Shown here piece by piece: positions 25,379 through 35,092 of a stretch of 64,000 bases of DNA. Source of the stretch: Flavobacterium aquidurense. GTDB taxonomy: Bacteria > Bacteroidota > Bacteroidia > Flavobacteriales > Flavobacteriaceae. The stretch lies in the NCBI RefSeq assembly GCF_001404985.1, contig NZ_JRLF01000015.1, positions 434,001-498,000 of the forward strand, given 5' to 3'. The notes beneath the pieces are model-generated. The model was not told the origin of the DNA, made no database searches, and saw only the letters and a program-made list of their open reading frames with translations. Each line of letters opens with the position of its first letter. Within the stretch, counting starts at the first letter, position 1. Made by a program: the position numbers and the translations under genes.

Positions 25379-27703
25379 TTATAATAGAAGTTTTTTTGAT
25401 ATATAATAATATTTAGTCTGAGACTCATCGTCAAAAACCTCAAAAGTATTATTGCGCTGCATTTTTTCTAAAACTTCAACCTTAGTATTTAAAGCTGTAA
25501 AAATTGCTCTGAATTCATCAGGCTTTTTCTTAAACTTTCTAATATCCTTAATTCTTATTTGATGCAGCTCAGCACTATTTACAAATACTCTTGTTTTGAA
25601 ATAAAGTAAATCGGCTAAAGAACTTCTGTTTTTTATATACTCTGTTTGTCTAATTTTACTGGCAAACATTTTACATCTGTCCCTAAAACTCAAAATCTCG
25701 ACTTTGTCAATATTTGCATTGGTATATTCCTTACTTATTAATTCTCTGTAGTTTTCGATAAGCTGCCTGATCTCCTCCTCCGTAAGTAAAATATTTACTT
25801 TATTTTCTAAAGTACTGCTCAGCGTATCTTTTGCATTTATGACAAAAGTTTCACTTTTATAATTTTTAGGTATATCGGTGCCTGTACTATCTTTTCGTGG
25901 ATTATTTTGGATAAGGCTATTAATCGTTCCGCTTGGCTGACTTCTTAAAAAGCTGAATTCATTTTTGTATTGCGTCAATGATTTTAATAAAGCATTATTC
26001 GTTTTTATAGTTTTACTAATAACGCTGTCAATAGCTTTATTGATAGTTTCAGGAGTCAGCTCACCATTTAATTTAGGAAAAATAATACCTCCGTTAAAAT
26101 TACTTTTTAAGGGAGCATTGTAGATATAATCATTATCAACATCTCCATTGTAAGTAAACTCATCATTCTTTGCAACTAGCTTTGGATCTACATAATAGTT
26201 CTGAATATTTCTTTTATTTGCATTGCTGGCCTCGCTTAAATACATTTTACTTTGAAGAATAAAATCCTGATTATCGGAGTTATTTTCATTTTTAAAAATT
26301 ATGTATAGTATTTTAGCATTGTTTTTTGCCAAAATATTAAAACTATCCGGCAACACATTATTAATAGATCCTTCTAAACCTGTGAGGATAAAAAAGTTGT
26401 TTTCGAAATTTGTTTCCGGATTCAAAAATTGGCTGATACCAGTATTGTTATTAGGCAAAATATTTTCTTTCAAAATTTCATCGGGCGTTTTGATGCTCTT
26501 CTCAATTAAATCGAACCATTTCGAAAAAGATTGCGATTTTATCAAATAATAACTTTTAGACTTTCCCTTTGCTATAAACGAATAGGTAAAATTATAATTC
26601 GCATACAATTCACTATTGGTCGTTAGTTTAAGATTTTGTAATGCCGAGAGTGTTTTTTTTAAATATTGTTTACTTGAGTTGTTGTTCTCAAAAACGTAAT
26701 AAAAATTAATATTCTTGCTTTCTAAAGCGATTTGTTCAATAGTTTTAATCGATATATCATCCCCTTTTAGATTGGTAATCTTGTTTTTATCGTGATTCCA
26801 AACATTAATTGGAAGCGAAATACTACTTGCATTCTCGAACTTAATGGGTTCACTTGACTGGTTTTCATTTACAAAAAAAGTATTCTTGTACAGTTCATTA
26901 GCCAGAAAATTAATTTTTCCTGAAGAAAACTGTAGCGTATCTGTAGGGTTAAGTTTTACAACCACATTATCTTCAATAGGATTCAAATATTGCAATGGAA
27001 CCCATCCGTATTTAAGATTGGTGGTGTCTTTTGGCATAACATCGTCAAAATTGGATACAAAGGCAGAATTGGTTGTTTTGTTTATTTTATATACATATAC
27101 AAAATCATTAAGCTTAATATTTTTTTTAGATACTGACTCTAAGTTGGGATCGTTCTTTAGTAGAAGTGCGCTCTTTTTGACATTTTTACCGCTAGAGAAT
27201 AGATTGTCTAAAGTATTCGAAGCCACAAAATACTTTACATATTTTAAGTTGACCTGGTTTTGCATTGCCCTGCTGTACTCAATAACATTATCTTTTTTAA
27301 TCCAGCCCAGATATTGTACTTCTTTTGCATTAGAAAAGTGATTTTTTTTACTGCGTAAAACAGCAAATGTTCCTTTAGGTTTTCCTATCAGTTTTTTATC
27401 AGCAACCACTACTTCATAATAATTTTTATCTTCATTGATCACATACATTGGAGATAAAATTTTAGCTTTATTTTTTACTCTGGCACCGTAAGGTTCTTCA
27501 TAAATATTATTATCATTTCTATCTGAAAAAACCAATTTTAACTCTGATTTTTCACTTTCTTTTTGTTTTTCGTTATCATAAGTATTCACTGTTTTTTCTG
27601 TTTTTTGGATAACGCTTGTACTATTTTTAACTTGCGAAAAAACAGCACTTGTAATCAATAAGCACATCAAAGAGGTATATCGAAGTAAAATGCTAATTTT
27701 CAT
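25379..27703 (-). CDS. tssR: TssR, T6SSiii periplasmic component
   Basis: This 774-aa protein has a signal peptide (1-23, ...LITSAVFSQ). An SH3-like segment lies near 60-135 (YYEVVVADKKLIGKPKGTFA, then YLGWIKKDNVI). A central region (about 285-480) may be von Willebrand A-like (INFYYVFENN; inference), with a charged helical C-terminus. Length, export signal and place at the end of the N-K-O/Q-P-R gene run match TssR of Bacteroidota. T6SSiii systems lack TssJ/L/M and use TssN/O/P/Q/R as the envelope complex (family knowledge). It starts directly after the tssP stop. Confidence 0.8.
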   Translation of the reverse strand: MKISILLRYTSLMCLLITSAVFSQVKNSTSVIQKTEKTVNTYDNEKQKESEKSELKLVFSDRNDNNIYEEPYGARVKNKAKILSPMYVINEDKNYYEVVVADKKLIGKPKGTFAVLRSKKNHFSNAKEVQYLGWIKKDNVIEYSRAMQNQVNLKYVKYFVASNTLDNLFSSGKNVKKSALLLKNDPNLESVSKKNIKLNDFVYVYKINKTTNSAFVSNFDDVMPKDTTNLKYGWVPLQYLNPIEDNVVVKLNPTDTLQFSSGKINFLANELYKNTFFVNENQSSEPIKFENASSISLPINVWNHDKNKITNLKGDDISIKTIEQIALESKNINFYYVFENNNSSKQYLKKTLSALQNLKLTTNSELYANYNFTYSFIAKGKSKSYYLIKSQSFSKWFDLIEKSIKTPDEILKENILPNNNTGISQFLNPETNFENNFFILTGLEGSINNVLPDSFNILAKNNAKILYIIFKNENNSDNQDFILQSKMYLSEASNANKRNIQNYYVDPKLVAKNDEFTYNGDVDNDYIYNAPLKSNFNGGIIFPKLNGELTPETINKAIDSVISKTIKTNNALLKSLTQYKNEFSFLRSQPSGTINSLIQNNPRKDSTGTDIPKNYKSETFVINAKDTLSSTLENKVNILLTEEEIRQLIENYRELISKEYTNANIDKVEILSFRDRCKMFASKIRQTEYIKNRSSLADLLYFKTRVFVNSAELHQIRIKDIRKFKKKPDEFRAIFTALNTKVEVLEKMQRNNTFEVFDDESQTKYYYISKKLLL

Positions 27704-28642
27704 CTATTTACTTTGTTTTTTAGTTTTTTGGGTAATATTCATTTGCTTAAAGCACTTTATGGTATCTAATTTTACTTCTTGAATTATAGTAGAATTTCCA
27801 TCTAAATAATGAAGCCCCTGACAATAACTTAAAAAATCATTGTATTTTTCTTCGTTTACCACTACTACCACATCAGATAAATCATTGCAGATATATTTAT
27901 TTTTTAAGTAATTAACCTGTTCCTTATACATTCTGGTGTCCTTGGCTCCCAAATTGGCAATAATCTGCAATCGCTTTTTTATATCTGTCAACACAATGCC
28001 CGCAGAATCTACAACTTCCGGCTCTTTAAATGGTTCATACAATTGAAGGATTTCTATTTCTTTTGTAATTGGATATCTGGTTTTGTCTGTTTCCAGTTTT
28101 ACGGTATAAATTCCAGGCTGGGTAAAAATATAGATAGCCTGTTTCTCATAAGAATCAATCGTTCCGGTTTCACCAAATTCCCAATACCAGTTGTTTGAAC
28201 TGGGAGAATATCCTGTAAAAACTACTTCTTCGCCTACATAACCAAACTCTGGGCAAAATATTTTCGGAATAGAATCTTTTGCCGTTAATGCTCTTCCGTT
28301 AACAATATTGATTTGTTTTGAAAAATCGAATTTATTATCAATTTTTAAGGTTACTAAATATTTACCAACTCTGTCGTAAGTATACTCTACGCTTCCTTTG
28401 CTAACAATTGAGTCACCATTACCAAAATACCAAACTGCTTTTTTATCTGATATTAAAGTGCTGTCGTTTATTTTAAAAGATAATTTCTCATTTAATTCAT
28501 ATTGATGATTGTCGTTATCATCTAATATCGAAAAATCAAGACTGCTCAATCTTTTATTATAAGGAAATAATAATGCCACTATCACTAAAATTACCGCAAT
28601 GCAGAATAAAAGGATAACTACTGTTTTATTTTTAATGTTCAT
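27704..28642 (-). CDS. tssP: TssP-like PKD-domain envelope protein
   Basis: This 312-aa protein uses the start MNIKNKTVV at 28642, which overlaps the upstream stop by 11 nt; a longer frame to 28717 lies inside the upstream gene. One TM helix (about 5-25, VVILLFCIAVILVIVALLF) anchors two PKD-like beta-domains: the first ends VEYTYDRVGKYLVTLKI, the second has WYWEFGETGTIDSYE and FTQPGIYTVKLE. The C-terminus is alpha/beta. The PKD protein preceding TssR in T6SSiii loci is TssP. It is expected to bridge inner membrane and periplasm. Confidence 0.7.
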   Translation of the reverse strand: MNIKNKTVVILLFCIAVILVIVALLFPYNKRLSSLDFSILDDNDNHQYELNEKLSFKINDSTLISDKKAVWYFGNGDSIVSKGSVEYTYDRVGKYLVTLKIDNKFDFSKQINIVNGRALTAKDSIPKIFCPEFGYVGEEVVFTGYSPSSNNWYWEFGETGTIDSYEKQAIYIFTQPGIYTVKLETDKTRYPITKEIEILQLYEPFKEPEVVDSAGIVLTDIKKRLQIIANLGAKDTRMYKEQVNYLKNKYICNDLSDVVVVVNEEKYNDFLSYCQGLHYLDGNSTIIQEVKLDTIKCFKQMNITQKTKKQSK

Positions 28643-29102
28643 TTTTAAAATTTGCTTTACATTCGTTAAGACTTGTTTGTACAAGAGTATCGTTTTTCTT
28701 GACGGTACTTTCTTCAAGGTTTATCTCTAAAAAAACATTTAATAAGTTCCCGCCAATTAAGCAAAAGTTATACGACGAATGAAACTCGTTATCCTTATAC
28801 AATTGTTTATACTCTGATATCCTTCTTTTTACTTCATCTATACGCTGCACCTGGTTGATATCATACTTTATAGTATCAATTGTCTTAAAAATTTGCCTTG
28901 ATTTATTAGCATAATCTACTTTAATCTTCTGCATTTTTTCATACTCATTAATTCTGTTGAGCATATCTGCATTATTAAAATTGGGTGTTTTTAATAAAAA
29001 CTTAGTAACACCAATAAATATAACACAAGCACTTATGATAAATAATAAATTGAATTTTACTTTTTTCCAATATGTTTCATCAAATTCTATTGCCTTCTTC
29101 AT
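28632..29102 (-). CDS. Small T6SSiii inner-membrane protein (TssO/TssQ type)
   Basis: This 156-aa protein has an N-terminal TM helix (about 17-36, NLLFIISACVIFIGVTKFLL) followed by a coiled coil-like periplasmic helix (40-110) and two Cys in the C-terminal part. It lies between the other small TM protein and tssP. In TssN-Q-O-P-R gene order it would be TssO, but I cannot tell TssO from TssQ by eye. Confidence 0.65.
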   Translation of the reverse strand: MKKAIEFDETYWKKVKFNLLFIISACVIFIGVTKFLLKTPNFNNADMLNRINEYEKMQKIKVDYANKSRQIFKTIDTIKYDINQVQRIDEVKRRISEYKQLYKDNEFHSSYNFCLIGGNLLNVFLEINLEESTVKKNDTLVQTSLNECKANFKNEH

Positions 29103-29111
29103 AATATGGGA

Positions 29112-29603
29112 TTATTTTTTTTTATTTTCCTGATCGTGTTTATCAATACACTTTTTAAGCTGCGTTTTATTGATATCATAATTTGTTTCTGCTTCTTTCA
29201 AAACATCAATTTTAGTCTGGATACGCTGAAGTTCAACTAAAAACTCATCGTACAAACCAAATGAATTTGTCAAATTTGTTTTTGATTTTTGAATCTCATT
29301 ACTAATTGCAAATCTTTTCTCGTTGATCAGGGACTGAAGGTTTTTTCGCTCGTTTAAGGTTCTGTCTTTAAATCTTAAATCATTGATTTCAATTAAGATT
29401 TCATCTAAGAGCAGGTTCATTTCACCTTGTTTTACTGCAATATCATTGTAGTATTTATGTTTTTGCTCCAACTCGGCAACACCTTTATTTGCAGTTATCA
29501 GCGTGATATACAGACATCCAAAAATAAAAGCGAATGTTATAAAAAACATGATAAAAAACTTACGCTTTTTAGCCGATATTTTATCGTGATTAAGTGGTTT
29601 CAT
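29112..29603 (-). CDS. Small T6SSiii inner-membrane protein (TssQ/TssO type)
   Basis: This 163-aa protein has a basic N-terminus, one TM helix (about 15-37, FFIMFFITFAFIFGCLYITL) and a long coiled coil (45-155). It follows tssK by 10 nt and precedes the other small TM protein by 9 nt. Its sequence style (MKPLN...KRKFF then TM) resembles TssO-type proteins I remember, whereas gene order suggests TssQ, so the letter is left open. Role: part of the T6SSiii membrane complex. Confidence 0.65.
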   Translation of the reverse strand: MKPLNHDKISAKKRKFFIMFFITFAFIFGCLYITLITANKGVAELEQKHKYYNDIAVKQGEMNLLLDEILIEINDLRFKDRTLNERKNLQSLINEKRFAISNEIQKSKTNLTNSFGLYDEFLVELQRIQTKIDVLKEAETNYDINKTQLKKCIDKHDQENKKK

Positions 29604-29613
29604 AATTGTATTT

Positions 29614-30750
29614 TTAATCTAGTATTGACCACGTATTACTTTTTGGGGCAGACACTTTGGTTTCTTCGCTAATGACAATGTTTTCTTTTCTGATTCCGAT
29701 GTATTCTAATTCACTTAATTTTTGCCATAAGCGTTTTAAAATCCCTAGAAACTGATTTAGTTTTTCAAGCGTTTGTGCAATATCATTATGGTCGTAAACA
29801 GCACTTTTTACTTCAAACAATACACTAAGTAATTCTGAAGGTTTTACATCAATCCACTCGTAATAATATTGTAAAAGCATTTCTTTCTCTTTGTCATCCA
29901 TCAATGTCAACGTAGAAATGAGATGATTGGCTAATACAATTATTTTATCGAACATATACACCGGAGATTCTTCAGGAGCAATGTTTTTAAGGTAAAAACA
30001 GTGTTCTGCATAATAATCAATTATTTTAGTACATAAACTAAATGTGTTAGATACTAACTTATTATTACTGGAACTATGTGCGTTTTTTTTATGAATTTTT
30101 ATTGAAAAATCATTTAACTGATATAATTCGGTATTTACTTTTGATATGAATTGATTTAAAATTTCATTGTTTTTTGTTTTTACAACAGGAGCTATATATT
30201 TACTATCCTCAATGAATGTCCCGTTTTGGAAGGCTATTTTTTTGACAATTAAAAAGTAACCTGATAAAAAATTATCATTTACCTCTCCTTTTTTAATAAT
30301 ATGCAACTTTATCTCAGGAAGCACATGAGGATGATGTAACGGAATTATCTCAGGATCAGGAATACCTACAGGAACTAAATCATAAGGATTTATAGATACA
30401 ATAACATAATAATACTCAAAAGAATTTCTGTCTAAATCATTCGCATTGATACTTGCTTCGGGATGTTTTGTGCCATAAATATCCTGATTATAAGAAATTA
30501 CATAGCCATTTTTAGCAATTACCTCACATTTTTTTAAATAGGCAACTAATTGTCCGCCTTCGATTTTTATTTCGATATCTATAGATTTATTACCGGCCGG
30601 CTCTATAGATCCATAATTAAAATTGTTTAACTGAACTTTATTGTAATCGCTCACAATTGTTATAAAGTTGAAATAATTATTGATAAAATGGTCCTTAGTC
30701 AGTTTTACACCATCTGTCCAGTTAATTGGTAAATGTATGTTTGATTTCAT
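29614..30750 (-). CDS. tssK: TssK baseplate protein
   Basis: This 378-aa protein links the T6SS baseplate to the membrane complex. The start NIHLPINWTDGVKLTKDHFI is the T6SSiii form of the TssK 'W..G..L...HF' opening. The middle is beta-rich (YYYVIVSINPYDLVPVGIPD) and the C-terminal third is helical (YYAEHCFYLKNIAPEESPVY). It is somewhat shorter than many proteobacterial TssK (about 440 aa). It lies between tssN (80-nt gap) and the small membrane proteins. Confidence 0.85.
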   Translation of the reverse strand: MKSNIHLPINWTDGVKLTKDHFINNYFNFITIVSDYNKVQLNNFNYGSIEPAGNKSIDIEIKIEGGQLVAYLKKCEVIAKNGYVISYNQDIYGTKHPEASINANDLDRNSFEYYYVIVSINPYDLVPVGIPDPEIIPLHHPHVLPEIKLHIIKKGEVNDNFLSGYFLIVKKIAFQNGTFIEDSKYIAPVVKTKNNEILNQFISKVNTELYQLNDFSIKIHKKNAHSSSNNKLVSNTFSLCTKIIDYYAEHCFYLKNIAPEESPVYMFDKIIVLANHLISTLTLMDDKEKEMLLQYYYEWIDVKPSELLSVLFEVKSAVYDHNDIAQTLEKLNQFLGILKRLWQKLSELEYIGIRKENIVISEETKVSAPKSNTWSILD

Positions 30751-30830
30751 AATTGGATGTTGTTATATTCTAGTATTAGTTAGTTTTTTATTCTGATCAT
30801 AAGGATTTAAAGAAAAAGATTAATCTTAAT

Positions 30831-31712
30831 TTATTCCTCAGTTTCATCTTGCGGTTTTAAAGTGACTCTTTTTGCAAAAATGGTTTGTTTGTTTTTCAGT
30901 TTACTCTCAGAGATTGTTTGATGAGGGCTCAAGTTTCTGATAAACAAAGGAAAACTAAAATATTTTGCAGTATAAAAAGTCCATCCTTTATCTTCATGCT
31001 CTGCACTTGATTCAATAGCATCATTGGGAAACCTGTAATTTTGATCTTCAATAAACTTATCAAACCAATTACCCAAATTGACATCCTGCGCAATTTTTAC
31101 ATCAAATTTTGAAAAAAATTCAGAATCGTTTTTTTTCTTAATATGTATTGATACCTGCATTAAACGAAACTTATCGATATTGTCCCAATATTCAATGTCT
31201 TTACGTTCTTTTCCCACCCTCCAATATTCATAAAATGACTCGGGAATCTGTAAATATTTTTTCTTTGATTCCTGAAAAAAGATTGGTGCAAATAACCATA
31301 GAATATTAAGCATGCTGATATGTGCATAACTGGATATCGCGATATAATTAAAGGCCAGATAGTAAATCCAGGAAGAGAGAATTGCTACAATTAAAAAAAG
31401 AAATACTTTCGCCGGAGCACTATTTTTTATTTCTATCTTTTGAAATAAGGCACCATCCATAAAATAGACCAGTATAACACCGAGTATTAAGTAGTATAAG
31501 ACTGAGAATAATAAGCCAAACCAAATAAACTCATTGTTAAAAAAAGCAAATAAACATGGTAAAGCTGCTATTAGCGAAAAACATAAAATAAATATTATGG
31601 CCGCTTTTGTTTTGATTTTTATACTTGATAACTGACTCATGATAAGCGTTATTATAAGTATTAAAAACGGTGCTAACAGGTATTTTAAAAAAAATGGTAG
31701 TATTGTATTCAT
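30831..31712 (-). CDS. tssN: TssN, T6SSiii polytopic membrane protein
   Basis: This 293-aa protein has five predicted TM helices in the first ~155 residues (for example FLKYLLAPFLILIITLIM, AAIIFILCFSLIAALPCLFA, LLFSVLYYLILGVILVYFM) and a soluble cytoplasmic-type C-terminal domain of about 140 residues. It has the size and topology of TssN and sits between tssG and tssK. TssN is specific to T6SSiii and is thought to replace part of the TssL/M function. Confidence 0.8.
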   Translation of the reverse strand: MNTILPFFLKYLLAPFLILIITLIMSQLSSIKIKTKAAIIFILCFSLIAALPCLFAFFNNEFIWFGLLFSVLYYLILGVILVYFMDGALFQKIEIKNSAPAKVFLFLIVAILSSWIYYLAFNYIAISSYAHISMLNILWLFAPIFFQESKKKYLQIPESFYEYWRVGKERKDIEYWDNIDKFRLMQVSIHIKKKNDSEFFSKFDVKIAQDVNLGNWFDKFIEDQNYRFPNDAIESSAEHEDKGWTFYTAKYFSFPLFIRNLSPHQTISESKLKNKQTIFAKRVTLKPQDETEE

Positions 31713-31746
31713 AGCTGAATGTTATCTCTTTTATTATTGGTTTAAA

Positions 31747-32652
31747 TTATAAAATGGTATTTATGCCTAAATAGTTTTCGTTTAGTTTTATCCCCAATTG
31801 ATAGTTGTTAAAAAATACGATATCAACTTTTCGATTACTAATTAAAAAATACTCTAATACTTTTCGCGTAAGCTCCATTTTGTGTTCTAAAATGGGATAA
31901 TCAATATTTCCTTCAAAATATAAAGTGACTTCTACATCATCTATCTCACTTTCTACAGCTCCGCTAAGCCCTAAATCAAAGCCCAAAATTCCCTTACTCA
32001 ATTGTAAAAAAGGAGATGTGGTAAATACATGTTTTTTATATTTTAGTTTTACTTCATTTCCCAGTAACATTTCTAAAACTTTTTCGAGTTCCGGAAGATT
32101 TTCTTTTAACTTTTCGGCTTCACATAAATAAATAAAGAGATTCTTCTTTTGCGTTTTGGTCAAATCAAATTCAATACCCACTAATTCATCTACTATATTT
32201 AAAAACAAATCAATCTTATCCTGAAACAAGTGTAAGCTCCTAATAGCATAATTAGCATTTGCAGTAAAAATCTCATTATCAAAAGGCATAAAGAAATCTA
32301 GAGCATTATTCTCTGTTTCTTTATTTTCTTTTACAGCCTCTACAATCTCTTTGTTAGACATTGTAGAATTACTAACGGACAAGGGATGAAAAAGTAATTC
32401 AGGTAGATTATGATAAATACTGTTTTTAGCTAAATGCAAAACAAGTGCTTCCTTGGTAAATCTTGAATCTTCCTGATACAACATCGACGAGATATCAATG
32501 GCATCTCTGGAATTGTTTCTTTTAGAAAGACCTTTATGCCTGACAAAAACCTCAGTATCATCTTTTAGAATGTTCTGTAATTCATAAAAAAGAATTTCGC
32601 CTCTTAAATTAAAATTAAGCTGTTGCTTTAAAACTGAAATATCTTGCTCCAT
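31747..32652 (-). CDS. tssG: TssG baseplate protein
   Basis: This 301-aa protein is a divergent T6SSiii TssG. It forms the baseplate wedge with TssF, TssE and TssK. The C-terminal part has the expected features (SPFLQLSKGILGFDLGLSGA and LGINTIL at the end). It is placed 3 nt after clpV and, with tssF and tssE, follows the usual wedge gene set. The assignment rests on length, motif style and position. Confidence 0.75.
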   Translation of the reverse strand: MEQDISVLKQQLNFNLRGEILFYELQNILKDDTEVFVRHKGLSKRNNSRDAIDISSMLYQEDSRFTKEALVLHLAKNSIYHNLPELLFHPLSVSNSTMSNKEIVEAVKENKETENNALDFFMPFDNEIFTANANYAIRSLHLFQDKIDLFLNIVDELVGIEFDLTKTQKKNLFIYLCEAEKLKENLPELEKVLEMLLGNEVKLKYKKHVFTTSPFLQLSKGILGFDLGLSGAVESEIDDVEVTLYFEGNIDYPILEHKMELTRKVLEYFLISNRKVDIVFFNNYQLGIKLNENYLGINTIL

Positions 32653-32655
32653 AAC

Positions 32656-35088
32656 TTACTTTTTTTCCCAAATAAACTCATCTTCTTTTATATCTAAAAC
32701 AATAGCTTCATTCTCAAGAATGGCTTCTGATATAATTAATTTTGAAATTGTTTTTTTAAGATATGTCCTTACGATTCCCGCAATTGGCCTGGCCCCATAT
32801 TTTTTAGAAAATCCTTTATTTGTCAGATATTCTAAAGCACCATCTGACAGATCAAATGAAATATTTTTGATGCTTATTAATTGCTCTTGCAAGCGATTTA
32901 AGTGTAATTTAAAAATAGCTTTGGCAATTTCTATGTTTATAGGGGCAAATGGTACAACCTCAGTCAATCGGCCTAGAAATTCAGGTCTGAAATGCTGGCT
33001 CATAATCTCAATTAATTGATTAGAAGTAGGCAAATGACCGTTTTCTATTTGTTCCTGAATCCATTGACTTCCTATGTTTGAAGTAAAAATGATAATAGCA
33101 TTAGAAAAATCGCCTTCACGCCCTAATTTATCATGAATTTTACCTTCATCCATAATTTGCAAAAACACATCATAAACAGAACTGTGGGCCTTTTCGATTT
33201 CGTCAAAAAGTACAACTGAATATGGTTTTTGCCTAATTTTATTAACAAGCATTCCTCCTTCTTCATATCCTACATATCCGGGAGGAGCACCATATAATAG
33301 AGCTGCCGAATGTTCTTCTTTAAATTCTGACATGTCAAATCGAATCATCGCATTTTCATCATCAAACAACAATTCAGCCAGCGTTTTTGTTAATTCTGTC
33401 TTTCCTGTTCCTGTTGGTCCTAAGAAAAAGAATGATCCAATGGGTTGTTTAGGATTGCTTAATCCACTTCTGGATTCGATAATAGCTTCTGATAATGTTT
33501 TGATAGCATGTGCCTGTCCTTTTACCCTTTCCTGTAATTTGTCTTCGATCGTTAAAAGTTTCTCTTTTTCGCCAGCGCTTATTTTACCCAACGGTATTCC
33601 CGTTGCATTAGAAACAACTGCCAGAATCTCAGATTTTGTTACAATCGTAATTTTTTCTTTTGCTATATTTTCAATATTCGACGCTAATTTCTCAATATCT
33701 TCAAAAGTTACCGGTTCATTTTTTTGCCTTTTCGAATTTTCAGTAACATCAATTTTACTGGTTACAACACAGCTTATCCGATTGTAGATTTCCTTTTCAA
33801 GCAAACTCATTTTTGATTCATCAGTTGGATCAGATTCTTTTATCTGCTCTTTTATTTTTACAATTTCAACTAATGAATTTGCATTAGAAACAATTACAGA
33901 TGAAGCCGTTCTGTCTAATAAATCGATTGCTCCGTATGGCAGTTTTTTTTCTTTATAAAATCGCTTAGACAAATGAATTGCTTCTTGTAATACCTCTTCA
34001 TTAATGGCTATTTTATAATGTTTTTCTAATTTATTTTTATAAATATTCAAACATTCAATCAATAAAGAATAATCTAACTCCTCGATGAAAATATTTTCAA
34101 ATTTTCCATTTATTGTGGTTCCTTCTATCGATTTTCTATAAGAATCAGCATCAATCGAAGCAATAATATTAATACTGCCCTGAGTCAATTGAGTGTTAAT
34201 GATGTTGATTACAGCATTTGATTTTGAGTTTGATGAGTTTAGTAATACCTGTATGTCATCAATAAAAAGAATACTTTTTCCGTTTTTGGATAATTTTTCA
34301 AAAATTTCAATCAGTTTTTTTGAAATCTCATTTTCATTACTGCAATTCGCAACGAGTTTAGATACATTTAAAGACAAAACAAGTGTTTCTTCAAAGAAAT
34401 TAGGATCTGTTTCGTGTAAGTTATAAATGAGGTTTTTTATAATACTTGTTTTTCCAATACCGGATTCTCCAATCAATAAAATACCATGGTTTTCATATCT
34501 CTCAATATTTTCAAGTATTAATCGAACTTCTCTGTTTCTGCCAATGATACTGCTTCCTTCTTCAATTATATTTTTTTTGTATAAAGTGTCGCAATAACTA
34601 ATATCAATTGTTTCCTGCTCATCGGCATTGTCTGCCAGACTAAAGCTCTTTTGGTTATTTCTAAGCCCAAAGTGTTTCAAAAGTTCTTTATCGCTTAAAT
34701 TTAATCCATCAATTTGTTTGTCGCTATAAACTAATCCAGGTTTAATAATGGCTATAAAAACACAAAATGCATCGATGGCATCCGCTCCTAACCTAATTTT
34801 ATTAAAATTTGATTCCGTAAAAACATGTTCAACTTCACTATCGCTTGTCACGCTATTATCGTTGTTTTGTGAAGAAGTATATACTTCTTTTCTCACATCA
34901 AACCATTCTTTTATATATTCTATATCTTTAGACAGCGATCTTAATACTTCTACTAATCCAGTTGGTTCAAATAATAATGCATATGCTAAATGTGCCACTC
35001 CATATGTACTGTGGCCATCCTGAATTGCTAATGACTTAGCAGATTTAATTGCAGATAATAAGCTTGGACTATAATCTAATTCGTTCAT
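32656..35088 (-). CDS. clpV: ClpV/TssH sheath-recycling AAA+ ATPase
   Basis: This 810-aa Clp/Hsp100 ATPase disassembles contracted TssBC sheath. It has a Clp_N region (1-140), a first AAA domain with Walker A GESGIGKTS (about 207-215) and Walker B ILFIDDIQ, and a second AAA domain with GPTGTGKTE and VVLFDEIEKAH, then a D2-small C-terminal domain. It is shorter in the middle region than ClpB. Its location between tssF (4 nt) and tssG (3 nt) confirms the T6SS role. Confidence 0.93.
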   Translation of the reverse strand: MNELDYSPSLLSAIKSAKSLAIQDGHSTYGVAHLAYALLFEPTGLVEVLRSLSKDIEYIKEWFDVRKEVYTSSQNNDNSVTSDSEVEHVFTESNFNKIRLGADAIDAFCVFIAIIKPGLVYSDKQIDGLNLSDKELLKHFGLRNNQKSFSLADNADEQETIDISYCDTLYKKNIIEEGSSIIGRNREVRLILENIERYENHGILLIGESGIGKTSIIKNLIYNLHETDPNFFEETLVLSLNVSKLVANCSNENEISKKLIEIFEKLSKNGKSILFIDDIQVLLNSSNSKSNAVINIINTQLTQGSINIIASIDADSYRKSIEGTTINGKFENIFIEELDYSLLIECLNIYKNKLEKHYKIAINEEVLQEAIHLSKRFYKEKKLPYGAIDLLDRTASSVIVSNANSLVEIVKIKEQIKESDPTDESKMSLLEKEIYNRISCVVTSKIDVTENSKRQKNEPVTFEDIEKLASNIENIAKEKITIVTKSEILAVVSNATGIPLGKISAGEKEKLLTIEDKLQERVKGQAHAIKTLSEAIIESRSGLSNPKQPIGSFFFLGPTGTGKTELTKTLAELLFDDENAMIRFDMSEFKEEHSAALLYGAPPGYVGYEEGGMLVNKIRQKPYSVVLFDEIEKAHSSVYDVFLQIMDEGKIHDKLGREGDFSNAIIIFTSNIGSQWIQEQIENGHLPTSNQLIEIMSQHFRPEFLGRLTEVVPFAPINIEIAKAIFKLHLNRLQEQLISIKNISFDLSDGALEYLTNKGFSKKYGARPIAGIVRTYLKKTISKLIISEAILENEAIVLDIKEDEFIWEKK

Positions 35089-35092
35089 AAGT